Assembly: GCF_031085175.1 (NCBI RefSeq)
Contig: NZ_JAVHUY010000001.1
Location: forward strand, 310,001-374,000
Direction of reading: 5' to 3'
Source of the DNA: Phytohabitans maris
GTDB taxonomy: Bacteria > Actinomycetota > Actinomycetes > Mycobacteriales > Micromonosporaceae
Length of the DNA stretch: 64,000 nt
The translations under genes were made by a program, and so were the position numbers. Each line of letters opens with the position of its first letter. Position 1 is the stretch's first letter. Under the pieces are notes generated by a model that saw only the letters and a program-made list of their open reading frames with translations, did no database searches and was not told where the DNA came from. Positions 7,515-15,587 of this stretch are shown piece after piece.

Positions 7515-9953
7515 TTACCGCGCCAAGAGCCCTCGGGCACCCTGTGTGATGGCATCTTCGGTCACGAGCACGTGACGGGCAGCCGGACCTAGCGGGATGA
7601 ACGAGTCAACTGACGCGATTCGCCGCGCCGCACCCACGTACCCTCCGTCGACGAGCGCGGCGAGCACACCCTCTCCGACCCCGCCCGAACGGCGTGTCTC
7701 GTCCACGATGAGTACCCGCCCGGTAGCGGCGGACTCGCGGATGATGTCGGCCACCGGGAGCGGTGCCAACCAGCGAAGATCGACGACCCGGGAGCCTACG
7801 CCGTCGCTTGCCAGGCGGGCCGCGGCGCGCAGCGACATGCGTACCCCGTTGCCGAACGTGATGATCGTGAGGTCCTCGGCCGAGCCCACGCCGTACACGC
7901 GGGCGCGCCCGATCGGCACGTGCGCCGCCGACCAGGCGTCCGGCGGCAGGTACGGGGCGAGCCACTCACCGTCACCCTCCGCGTACAGGTCGCGGGTGTG
8001 GTAGAGGGCGATCGGCTCCAGGAACACGCAGACGCTGCCGTCCACGACCGCGCTGGCCAGGCAGGTGCGGAGCATCGGGGCGGCGTCGTCCGGGCGGGCC
8101 GGCACCGCGACCACGATGCCCGGAATGTCGCGGAGGACCGCCACCGAGTTGTCGTTGTGGAAATGCCCGCCGAACCCCTCCTGGTAGGCGAGGCCGGCGA
8201 CCCGCACCACCATCGGGTTGCGGTAGGCGCCGCGGGAGAAGAACTGCATGGTGGCGGCCTCGCCGCGGAGCTGGTCCTCGGCGTTGTGCAGGTACGCGAG
8301 GTACTGGATCTCCGGCACCGGCAGCATGCCGCTCAGCCCCGCGCCCAGCCCCAGGCCGAGAATCGAGGTCTCGTCCAGCAGCGTGTCGAAGACCCGGGAG
8401 GCGCCGAAGCGGTCGCGCAGGCCCTTCGTGACCCCGTACACGCCGCCCTTGACCGCCACGTCCTCGCCGAAGATGGCCATGCCCGGGTTGGCGACCATCC
8501 CGTCGGCGAGGGCCGCGTTGACCGTCTGGGCGAGCGTGAGCGGGCCGGCCTCCTCCGGCAGCCGCCCGGAGAACCCGGCGTCCCGCGCGGCCCCGGACGG
8601 GCCGTCCGCCCGGGTGGCGGCCTCGGTGACCGCCTTGGCCACCCGCACCGGCCGGCGCGGCGCCAGCGGGGCGGCGACATCGGCCGGACCCTCCAGCTTC
8701 GGCTCGGCGAGCACCTCCTCGGCGACCTTGCGGACCTGCCAGCCAACCTCGTCGTACCGGGAGACGATCTCGTCCGGCCGGGCCAGGCCGGCGGCCACCA
8801 GCAGCCGGGCGGTGGCCACGAGCGGGTCGCGGGCCACGTCGTCGGCGATGTCGCCGGCCGCCCGGTACGCGGTCTCGGCATCCGCGCCCGCGTGCCCCAT
8901 GAGCCGCACGGTGGTGAGGTGGAGGATGGCGGGCCGCCGGTGCCGGCGTACCCAGGCTGCTGCCTCCGTCGCGGCGTCGAAGGTGGCCGCGACGTCGCAC
9001 CCGTCTGCGGCGAAGTACCTGATGCCCGGCCGCGCGCGCAGCGCGGCCGCCACCCAGCCGGACGGCGAGCGGACGCTGATGCCCAGGCCGTTGTCCTCGC
9101 AGACGAAGAGCACGGGCAGGCGCAGGCCGGCATGATCGCACCAGCCGGCGGTGTTGAAGGCGGCCGCCGCGCTCGCGTGGTTGACCGAGGCGTCGCCGAA
9201 AGAGCAGACCGCGATCGCGTCCGCCGGCCACGGCGACCGCGCGTCAAGCTGCGGGCGGGCCGAGCGCGGCGTCCGGGCCGCGGGGCTCAGCCGCCGCAAC
9301 CGTTCGATCGCGAACGCGATGCCCACCGCACGCGGCAGGTGGGAGGCCACAGTGGAGGTGGTGGGGATGACGTGCAGGTCGGCGTTGCCGAAGACCTTGT
9401 GCCGCCCGCCGGCGATCGGCTCCTGACTCGAGGCCACCATGCCGCGCAGCACGTCACGGGCGGCGGCGCTGACCGCGTCGTCGCCGTCCAGCCCCGCGGC
9501 TTGCTCCGCCGCTCTGGCCTGCTCCGCCGTGTCCTCAGCGCTGGCCTGCCCTGCTCTGGCGTGTCGCTCGCTTGTGGTGCCGCTGGCTTGCTGCTCCGCC
9601 GTGGCGCCTCTGGCCTGCGCGACACGGGCGCAGTAGAAGGCCCCGGAGCGGTAGTGCAACAGGGCAGGATCGGTGGCGCGCACGGCGGCGGCGACGGCGG
9701 CGTTTCCCTCGTGGCCCGAGGAGCCGATCGTGTAGAACCCCTCGCCGAAGCTGCGCAACCACCGCCCCGCCAGGTCGAGATGGCGGCTGGTGAGCTGGGC
9801 GTCGAACAGGTCGAGTGCGGCGCTCCCGCGCAGGAGGGTGCCCTCACGCACGGGCGCGCCCGGCTCCTGCTGGCCCGCGGACTCGGCCAGGCCGCCTACC
9901 GCCTCCCGGAAACGTTCGTCCAGATCTTGAGGGGTGGTCACGGTGCACAGCAT
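7515..9953 (-). CDS. thiamine-diphosphate 2-oxoacid dehydrogenase E1, alpha and beta fused
   Basis: An 812-residue protein. The first half is an E1-alpha domain (YTIGSSGHEGNAAVAAAVR, then the ThDP motif GDASVNHASAAAAFNTAGW ending in EDNGLGIS). The second half, from about residue 475, is an E1-beta transketolase-like domain (FGEDVAVKGGVYGVTKGL, AYQEGFGGHFHNDNSVAVL). Together they decarboxylate a 2-oxoacid and pass the acyl group to a lipoyl E2. No E2 or E3 gene is nearby. Residues ~108-160 are an Ala/Gln/Glu-rich low-complexity insertion within the alpha half. It occupies the place of aceE in the mycobacterial order. A GTG four codons downstream (9941) is an equally plausible start. Confidence 0.85.
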   Translation of the reverse strand: MLCTVTTPQDLDERFREAVGGLAESAGQQEPGAPVREGTLLRGSAALDLFDAQLTSRHLDLAGRWLRSFGEGFYTIGSSGHEGNAAVAAAVRATDPALLHYRSGAFYCARVAQARGATAEQQASGTTSERHARAGQASAEDTAEQARAAEQAAGLDGDDAVSAAARDVLRGMVASSQEPIAGGRHKVFGNADLHVIPTTSTVASHLPRAVGIAFAIERLRRLSPAARTPRSARPQLDARSPWPADAIAVCSFGDASVNHASAAAAFNTAGWCDHAGLRLPVLFVCEDNGLGISVRSPSGWVAAALRARPGIRYFAADGCDVAATFDAATEAAAWVRRHRRPAILHLTTVRLMGHAGADAETAYRAAGDIADDVARDPLVATARLLVAAGLARPDEIVSRYDEVGWQVRKVAEEVLAEPKLEGPADVAAPLAPRRPVRVAKAVTEAATRADGPSGAARDAGFSGRLPEEAGPLTLAQTVNAALADGMVANPGMAIFGEDVAVKGGVYGVTKGLRDRFGASRVFDTLLDETSILGLGLGAGLSGMLPVPEIQYLAYLHNAEDQLRGEAATMQFFSRGAYRNPMVVRVAGLAYQEGFGGHFHNDNSVAVLRDIPGIVVAVPARPDDAAPMLRTCLASAVVDGSVCVFLEPIALYHTRDLYAEGDGEWLAPYLPPDAWSAAHVPIGRARVYGVGSAEDLTIITFGNGVRMSLRAAARLASDGVGSRVVDLRWLAPLPVADIIRESAATGRVLIVDETRRSGGVGEGVLAALVDGGYVGAARRIASVDSFIPLGPAARHVLVTEDAITQGARGLLAR

Positions 9954-10081
9954 TACCGACTCAGGCCAACCCCGGCCACCCGGACCGTCCGTCGATCATC
10001 ACCCGCCCCGCGCGACCGAGCGCACGAACGCGGCCGGCCCAGTGTGTGGACCGGCCGCGGGGTGTGGTCAGTTAGCCAGGC

Positions 10082-10429
10082 TCACCATGGGTGCAGGTGA
10101 GAAAGCAGCTTCATCGAGTACTCCCACACTTTCATCGCGTACTCCCACGGATGAAGGTGAGCGGCCGCATTTGTTGCCAAATGCAATTGCATGGGATCCG
10201 CGACGACCAGTGCGGCGACGAGCGCGATCGGGAGAACGCCGATGGCGAACATGCTGGGTGCCGCAGCGGAGAGGGCGATGAGTTCGAGGGTTTGGCTCGG
10301 GTGCCTCCGGTGCCGGATGACCATCTCCTCTATCGGGGCGAGCCTCGTTGCCCGCCAAAACCAACTCGTTGGTGTGGGTCTACCATGGACTGTCGAGATC
10401 GAACGGTAGTCCCGAAACCGCGCTCGCAC
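10082..10429 (-). CDS. small membrane protein downstream of the NLR-like gene
   Basis: A frame of about 115 codons on the same strand as the NB-ARC gene and 93 bases after it. It has one strongly hydrophobic stretch (LIALSAAAPSMFAIGVLPIALVAALVV) and an unusual C-terminal repeat: HLHPWEYAMKVWEY followed by SMKLLSHLHPW. The DNA is visibly less GC-rich than its neighbours. GTG 10429 is a possible start, but an ATG at 10324 just before the hydrophobic part is also possible. Not recognised as a named family. Its position makes it a candidate partner or membrane effector of the NLR-like protein. A GC-rich stem at 10030-10058 follows. Confidence 0.45.
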   Translation of the reverse strand: MRARFRDYRSISTVHGRPTPTSWFWRATRLAPIEEMVIRHRRHPSQTLELIALSAAAPSMFAIGVLPIALVAALVVADPMQLHLATNAAAHLHPWEYAMKVWEYSMKLLSHLHPW

Positions 10430-10522
10430 AACGCCTTCAGGGCAGAGACGCGCTCCGCGAGCGCTCGCCTACGGACGGTGTCCGTCGTGCGGGAGTTGGT
10501 TTGTCGAATGCCTTCCGGATCG

Positions 10523-13171
10523 TTATCGAGGGCATTCGTTGAGGAGTTCGGTGATTGCGTCAGCGGCGTGTGCAACGCCAATTCGTCGATACAGGTTCTG
10601 GGCCTGCCGGAGTAGCTCGATGCCCTTTTCTGAATTGTTCAGGTGGAGGTGACACCGGCCGGCACCATTCAATGCGTTCGCCTCGGCGTTCGGATTCTTG
10701 GCCCGGGTCGCGAGATCGAGTGCCTGCCCGTAGCGGCCGAGAGCCTCCTCCGGCCGGCCGAGGGTGAGAAGGAGATCGCCGATGTTGGAGTGCGCCTCTG
10801 ACTGTCCAAGTTCGTCGGACGCCTGCTGGAAGAGGGCCAGCGCCTGTTCGTGTGTCTCGGCCGCCGCTCCATGGTCCGAAGCCAGTCGTTCAAGAACTCC
10901 AAGCTGGTTGAGCACGTCGGCCTGACCGCTGCGATAACCGATCTTGCGGTAGAGCGCGAGCGCGTCCGTCAGCAACCGCCGTGCCACCTTGTGCCGGCCC
11001 GAGCGGATATGCGTGGCGGCCAGGTAGTTCAGCGTGTGAGCCTCGCCCTCGCCGTCGCCAAGATCACGCTGGATGGCGAGGGCGAGATCGAGTGCCTTGC
11101 GGCTCGCGTCGTAGTCGCCCGTATGGCTGTGAGCAGCACCAAGGAACGCGAGCGCCTTGGCCTCCCCGAGCCGATCGCCCAACTCCCGGTAGAGGGCGAG
11201 CGCGCGTCGCTGCGCGTCGATGGCGGGCGGGTAGCCCACCGTCAGTTGCTGGAGGCCGCCGACCTGGTGAAGGGCTTCAGCGGCACCTTGGTGGTCGCTC
11301 AGCTCCTCGAAGGCACACAGCGCCTGTTCCGACGCATCGAGAGCCTCCTCGTACGCGCCCACGGCCCACAGGGCGGTGCCCATCTCGTGCAGCGCCCGGG
11401 CCTGGCCGTGTCGTACTCCCAGCTTCCGATAGGTCGCCAGGGCGGCGCGGAGCTCTGCCGCCGCCTCCGCGTGGCTTCCCAGTCGCCACCGAACTCCGCC
11501 CAGCTCGGTCTGGGCGTCGGCGACACCAAGTTCGTCGCCGATCTCGTCGTAGAGCTCGAACGCGCGCTGGAGGGCGCTCGCGGCGGCCGGGTACTGGCCG
11601 GCGTGCCGCCGCAGGAGGCCGAGCTCGCGTAGCGCGTCCGCCATGGACCGCTTGTCGCCGCCGGCCTCAGCGGTGCCCGCCGCCCTCTCGTGCAATGCGA
11701 TCGCCAGGTCCCACGGACCGGCCAGGCGCAGGTACGGCGCCATCGCGGCGGCGAGGGCCGGCAGCGCGCTCGCTCCGCGCCGGCGCGCGGGCTGGGTACC
11801 GGCGCAGGCGAAGAGGTTCGCCTGCTCCGCCTTCATCCAGCTCATGGCCTGGCGTCGGGTGCGGATCGGCGGTAGGCCCTCCTCTCCGTCTCCCGGGCTG
11901 GAGAAGGGCCGGACGCTGGGGCGGGACAGATGGCGCCCGGCGGATTCGGCCGCACGCCGGTAGTAGTCGAGGAGGCGCACCACAGCGTTTTCCCGCTCGC
12001 GGGGAGAGTCGCCTTCGGCGCGCATGATCGAGTACTCGCGGATCAGGTCGTGCATCCGGTAGCGGCCGAGTCTGGGCTGGTCGAGCAGGTGCTGGTGGTA
12101 CAGCGTCTCCAGAAACCTCCCGGCCTGCCGGGGGCTGCTGCCGTCGAGGGCCGCCGCGGCGTACCGGTCGACGTCCGGGCCGGGGTGGAGGCCGAGGCGC
12201 CGGAAGAAGCGCCGGTGGGCGGTCGACAGCCGGCGGTACGACAGGCCGAACGCGGCTTCCACCGTCACGTCCTCGGCCCGCATGCGGGAGAGGGCATGCT
12301 TGGCCTCGGTCAGTTCGTCCACGAGATGGTCGACGGGCCACCGGGGCTCCAGCCGCAGGCGGGTGGCGAGCAGGCAGATCGCGAGGGGCAGGTAGCCGCA
12401 GACCCGCATGAGGTCGTCGACGGCACCCGCCTCCACGGGCTCCAGCTGACGGCCGGCCACCGCGGCGAACAGCGCGGTCGCGTCTTCGGGCGGCAGCGTT
12501 TCCAGGGTCAGGTTGACGGCCGCCTGGGTCGCGACCAGACCGGTCAGTCGCGACCGGCTCGTGATCAGGACGAGGCAGTGGGCCGTGCCCGGTAGGAGGG
12601 GCTGCACCTGTTTTCGGCTCTCCGCGTTGTCCAGGATGACAAGCGCCCGCCGGTGCGCCATTCGCCTGCGCCAGAGGACCGCCCGGTCGTCGAGCTCGCG
12701 CGGGATCTCCGCGGTGGGCACCCCGTCCGCCGAGATCAGTTGAAATAGGGCGTCGGCCGGGTCGGCTGGACGTTGGCCGGGGGAATGCGCGTGAAGATCG
12801 ATATGGAACTGGCCGTCCGGGAAATGGTCTTGCAGCATATGTCCGGCGTGTATGGCGAATGCGGTCTTGCCGACGCCCGGCATTCCGTCGATCGCGTAGA
12901 GCGGCACGATCGTTTGGGTCTCCGCCCGTTGGGTGACGGTGTCGAGCAACGCCTTCAGTTCGCGATCGCGACCGGTGAACGCCGCGGTGTCCCGGGGCAG
13001 GATGTTGCTCGGGGTGGCGACGGCGGGAGGCGGTTGGTGGTGGTAGAAGATCTGATTGCCCGCCGACTGAAAGATCGATTCGCCGTCTCGCGCGTGCAAT
13101 TGCCTCTCGCCCTGAGGCGCGGTGCCGGTCGGCTTGTCGTCAGCCGTTGGTGTCCACCCCACGCCAACCAC
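10523..13171 (-). CDS. NB-ARC / TPR STAND ATPase (NLR-like, AfsR without its DNA-binding part)
   Basis: An 882-residue protein. A short unstructured N-terminus (1-60) holds the motif SIFQSAGNQIFYHHQPPP at 32-49. The NB-ARC domain has Walker A GMPGVGKT at 96-103, Walker B LVILDN at 177-182, a sensor-like LVLITSRSRL near 205, and the GxP motif CGYLPLAICLL near 275. From about 480 to the end there are 8-10 tetratricopeptide repeats (for example ALALYRELGDRLGEAKALAFLG). STAND ATPases of this design oligomerise when a ligand engages the repeats. The N-terminal winged-helix/BTAD part found in AfsR is absent; that pair of domains is encoded by the divergent gene at 14533. Confidence 0.9.
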   Translation of the reverse strand: MVGVGWTPTADDKPTGTAPQGERQLHARDGESIFQSAGNQIFYHHQPPPAVATPSNILPRDTAAFTGRDRELKALLDTVTQRAETQTIVPLYAIDGMPGVGKTAFAIHAGHMLQDHFPDGQFHIDLHAHSPGQRPADPADALFQLISADGVPTAEIPRELDDRAVLWRRRMAHRRALVILDNAESRKQVQPLLPGTAHCLVLITSRSRLTGLVATQAAVNLTLETLPPEDATALFAAVAGRQLEPVEAGAVDDLMRVCGYLPLAICLLATRLRLEPRWPVDHLVDELTEAKHALSRMRAEDVTVEAAFGLSYRRLSTAHRRFFRRLGLHPGPDVDRYAAAALDGSSPRQAGRFLETLYHQHLLDQPRLGRYRMHDLIREYSIMRAEGDSPRERENAVVRLLDYYRRAAESAGRHLSRPSVRPFSSPGDGEEGLPPIRTRRQAMSWMKAEQANLFACAGTQPARRRGASALPALAAAMAPYLRLAGPWDLAIALHERAAGTAEAGGDKRSMADALRELGLLRRHAGQYPAAASALQRAFELYDEIGDELGVADAQTELGGVRWRLGSHAEAAAELRAALATYRKLGVRHGQARALHEMGTALWAVGAYEEALDASEQALCAFEELSDHQGAAEALHQVGGLQQLTVGYPPAIDAQRRALALYRELGDRLGEAKALAFLGAAHSHTGDYDASRKALDLALAIQRDLGDGEGEAHTLNYLAATHIRSGRHKVARRLLTDALALYRKIGYRSGQADVLNQLGVLERLASDHGAAAETHEQALALFQQASDELGQSEAHSNIGDLLLTLGRPEEALGRYGQALDLATRAKNPNAEANALNGAGRCHLHLNNSEKGIELLRQAQNLYRRIGVAHAADAITELLNECPR

Positions 13172-13182
13172 CGATCCCTACT

Positions 13183-13206
13183 TACCGTGTTGTATTAACT
13201 ACGGTA
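13183..13206. promoter_or_regulatory. inverted repeat upstream of the NLR-like gene
   Basis: TACCGT and ACGGTA form a 6-bp inverted repeat with a 12-base AT-rich spacer, 12 bases upstream of the minus-strand start at 13171. The spacer contains TTAACTAC, and the same octamer occurs again at 18173-18180, before the DUF1800 gene. It may be an operator or part of a promoter, but arms this short can arise by chance. Confidence 0.25.
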
Positions 13207-13295
13207 CGAGGTGGGCGCGAGATTTGTTCAAGTCCGGCGAGGGATCCGGCGGCATTGGGGCAATCAGTCCGTTCACTCACGTCTGGTGATTGGCG

Positions 13296-14411
13296 TCAGC
13301 CGATTTTGGCGAACGACTCAGCGGAGACCGCCACGGCTGGCTCGACCGGCGTCGGCGCGCAGTCGAGGGCTGGTTCGGGTAGCCACAGCATGCGGTAGAT
13401 CTGCTCGCGCAGCGACCGGGTGGCCTGCCCCGGCCGCGACGTGACCGCGGCGGCGACCGCCGCGTATCGCACCGGGTCGAAGGTCTCGACGGCCTCCCGC
13501 AGGTACGCGGCGAGCGGCCGGTCCGGGCGCAGCGCCGGCGCGGCGCGGGCCAACGCCGTGGCGGGCGAGCCAGCCGCGCTTCCCGGCGGCAACCGGACCG
13601 CCCGGAGCACCGGTACGCCGGCGGCGGCCGCGTAGACGGTCGCCGCGCCGTGGTCGCCGATCAGGACGTCGGCGGCGCCGACGAGCCCGCGCCAGGTCGG
13701 TGGATCGACGATCCGCAGGCCGGCCCGGCGCCGCCGCTCCAGCCAGGCGAGGACCGGGCGGCTGAGATGCGCGTACCAGGCGCCGGGGTGCAGCCCGATC
13801 GCCACCGCGAACTCCTCCTCCGGCAGTGCGCCCAGGACGTCGAGCAGCGCGGCCGGCGCGCGAGCCAGCAGGGAGTCGGGGCCGGGGGCGGACGTGACCG
13901 CGACCAGCGTGCGGCCGTCCGCGACGCCCAGAGCCCGCCGGTACGCCGCGCGGTGGAGCCGGCTCCGGACCAGGCGGTCCAGGCAGAGGTCGCCGGTTAC
14001 GGCGGTGACCGGCGGCACCTGAGGGCACGGCTCGGCCGGCGACGGCAGGAGGTCCTGGTGTGACACCGCCAGCGCGTCAGGCGGCCGGGCGTCGTACCGG
14101 GCGGACCAGGCTGCGTCGAGGTCGTCCACGATCCCGGGGACGATCGCCAGCCAGGTACCCCGGAGGCGTCGCAGGGCGGCCGGCTCGGCGGCGATGACCA
14201 GGTCGACGTCCGCCCGCATCGCCTCCTCCCAGGGCAGGTACGCCGCGCCGGCGGCGGTCACGTCGGTCGCCCGGCGGCCCGGTGCGGTCGTGCAGACCAC
14301 CTGGATCCGGTGGTCTGGCACGAGGAGGTCGACGGCGTCGAGTACGTGCCCGGCGGTCGCCAGGTGGACGACCGCCAGGACGGTGCGTTGGGTGGCGCGG
14401 GTAAATGGCAT
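13296..14411 (-). CDS. GT-B-like transferase (CDP-glycerol transferase-like)
   Basis: A 371-residue protein starting MPFTRATQRTVLAVVHLATAGHVLDAVDLL. Features of a GT-B or UDP-GlcNAc epimerase-like fold are visible: two half-domains, VQVVCTTAPG near residue 40, the acceptor-side YLPWEEAMRADVDLVIAA, and a C-terminal nucleotide-binding signature VLIGDHGAATVYAAAAGVPVLR near residue 270. Relatives in streptomycetes are often annotated as CDP-glycerol glycerophosphotransferase-like or, misleadingly, as translation initiation factor. No membrane helix is seen. It lies between the NLR-like gene and the divergent BTAD regulator, so it may be controlled by them or simply be a bystander. Donor and acceptor are unknown. 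Confidence 0.6.
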   Translation of the reverse strand: MPFTRATQRTVLAVVHLATAGHVLDAVDLLVPDHRIQVVCTTAPGRRATDVTAAGAAYLPWEEAMRADVDLVIAAEPAALRRLRGTWLAIVPGIVDDLDAAWSARYDARPPDALAVSHQDLLPSPAEPCPQVPPVTAVTGDLCLDRLVRSRLHRAAYRRALGVADGRTLVAVTSAPGPDSLLARAPAALLDVLGALPEEEFAVAIGLHPGAWYAHLSRPVLAWLERRRRAGLRIVDPPTWRGLVGAADVLIGDHGAATVYAAAAGVPVLRAVRLPPGSAAGSPATALARAAPALRPDRPLAAYLREAVETFDPVRYAAVAAAVTSRPGQATRSLREQIYRMLWLPEPALDCAPTPVEPAVAVSAESFAKIG

Positions 14412-14532
14412 GCCCCGACGGTGTGGTCGCCGGGCGGACGAAAACCGGGCGGGCGGCCGGACACGAATCCGGACGCGATCATCGAATGCGCTGGTGAGCA
14501 CGGCGGAAAAATTGTCGTGCCACACTTCGACG

Positions 14533-15417
14533 ATGGACGTCCGACTGCTCGGCGATGTCGAGATCGAGGCGGCTGGAGTCACGTACACACTGGGCCGCAC
14601 GGCGGAGCGTTGCGTCCTCGCCACACTGGCTTTCAACCCGGGCCGCGTGGTGCCGCTGGGCACATTCGTCGCGCATATCTGGGGTGAGCACCCGCCGCCG
14701 AAGGCCGAAGAGACGGTCGCCACCTACGTTCGCGCGGTACGCCGGATGATCGAGCAGGCGGGTGGCGGCCGGGAATGGCTCGTCAATCGGCGGTCGGACG
14801 GCTACCGGCTCGATATCGACCCGGTTCTGGTCGACCATCGGCGGTTCACCGATCTCGCCGGCACCGCCCGCGTGCTCGCTCGGCAGCGGGACGACGCGCG
14901 GGCGGTCGAGACGTTCGAGCGCGCGCTCCGGCTGTGGCGGGGCGAGGCACTGGCCAATGTCGCCGGTCAATGGGCGAAGACCTGCCGGCACGGGCTGCGG
15001 CTGGACCGCCTGAGGGTCACTTACGAACTGCTGGAGCTGCTGCTGCGCGCCAGCGCGTACGGCGATGTGGCGACCCGGGCCGCCGATCTCGTGCGGGAGG
15101 AGCCGACCGAGCGGGCCATCGCCCTCGCGTTGCGTGGGTTGGCCGGCAGCGGCCAGCGGGCGCTGATTCCGTCGTTTCTCGCCCGGGCGGCGGAACAGAT
15201 GCGGGAGGTGAACGGGAGCCGGCCGAGCGCCGACCTGGTCGCGCTGGCGCGAAGGCTGGCGGGGGAGCCGGAGGCCGCGGTGGCGGCACCGCCTGAACCG
15301 GCGGCGGGCACCGTCGTGATGAACGTCCGGAACGCCACCAACGTCTACCAGGCCTCCGGCGACCAGTACTTCTCGGTTATCCCGCCACGGGGTGCGCCAG
15401 GCGCCGGACGGCGGTGA
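14533..15417 (+). CDS. BTAD-domain (SARP-type) transcription regulator with C-terminal Q/G motif
   Basis: A 294-residue protein. Residues 1-90 are an OmpR-like winged helix (MDVRLLGDVEIEAAG, RTAERCVLATLAFNPGRVVPL, KAEETVATYVRAVRRMIEQ). Residues ~97-240 are the bacterial transcriptional activation domain (VDHRRFTDLAGTARVLA, FERALRLWRGEALANV). This is the small SARP design used by AfsR/DnrI-type activators. The tail is unusual: after a Pro/Ala linker it ends in NVYQASGDQYFSVIPP (270-285), matching the N-terminal motif of the NB-ARC protein at 10523. It is divergent from the GT-like gene across a 121-base region. The last 41 bases overlap a TetR remnant on the other strand. Confidence 0.88.
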   Translation: MDVRLLGDVEIEAAGVTYTLGRTAERCVLATLAFNPGRVVPLGTFVAHIWGEHPPPKAEETVATYVRAVRRMIEQAGGGREWLVNRRSDGYRLDIDPVLVDHRRFTDLAGTARVLARQRDDARAVETFERALRLWRGEALANVAGQWAKTCRHGLRLDRLRVTYELLELLLRASAYGDVATRAADLVREEPTERAIALALRGLAGSGQRALIPSFLARAAEQMREVNGSRPSADLVALARRLAGEPEAAVAAPPEPAAGTVVMNVRNATNVYQASGDQYFSVIPPRGAPGAGRR

Positions 15418-15580
15418 CGATCGCCGCGCGGCGGGCCTTCAGGGCCGTGCGGCCGGTCGGGTCGGCGGCGCCCTCCGGGGCGCCCTCGGTCCATGCGGCC
15501 GCGAGGGTCAGCACCAGCCCCGCGGGCAGGACCGCGTCGACGATGCCGGCGCGCTGGGCCGCCGCGAGCGCGTCCAGCTT
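15377..15580 (-). pseudogene. C-terminal remnant of a TetR-family regulator
   Basis: On the minus strand, 67 codons read KLDALAAAQRAGIVDAVLPA ... ALKARRAAIVTAVRRLAHPVAG and stop. This is the typical last quarter of a TetR regulator's ligand-binding domain. There is no start and no N-terminal helix-turn-helix; upstream sequence is directly the broken SDR gene. TetR genes are commonly divergent from an SDR or oxidoreductase gene, so both fragments probably come from one decayed pair whose shared middle has been deleted. Confidence 0.65.
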
Positions 15581-15587
15581 TACTTAG

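Noticed and set aside
7920-10100. Open frame of about 726 codons on the plus strand
   Set aside because: Antisense to the fused E1 gene; composition is that of a shadow frame.
14194-14532. N-terminal extension of the BTAD regulator by about 113 codons
   Set aside because: The extension is antisense to the GT-like gene and Arg/Ser/Thr-rich; the winged-helix fold starts at the ATG at 14533.
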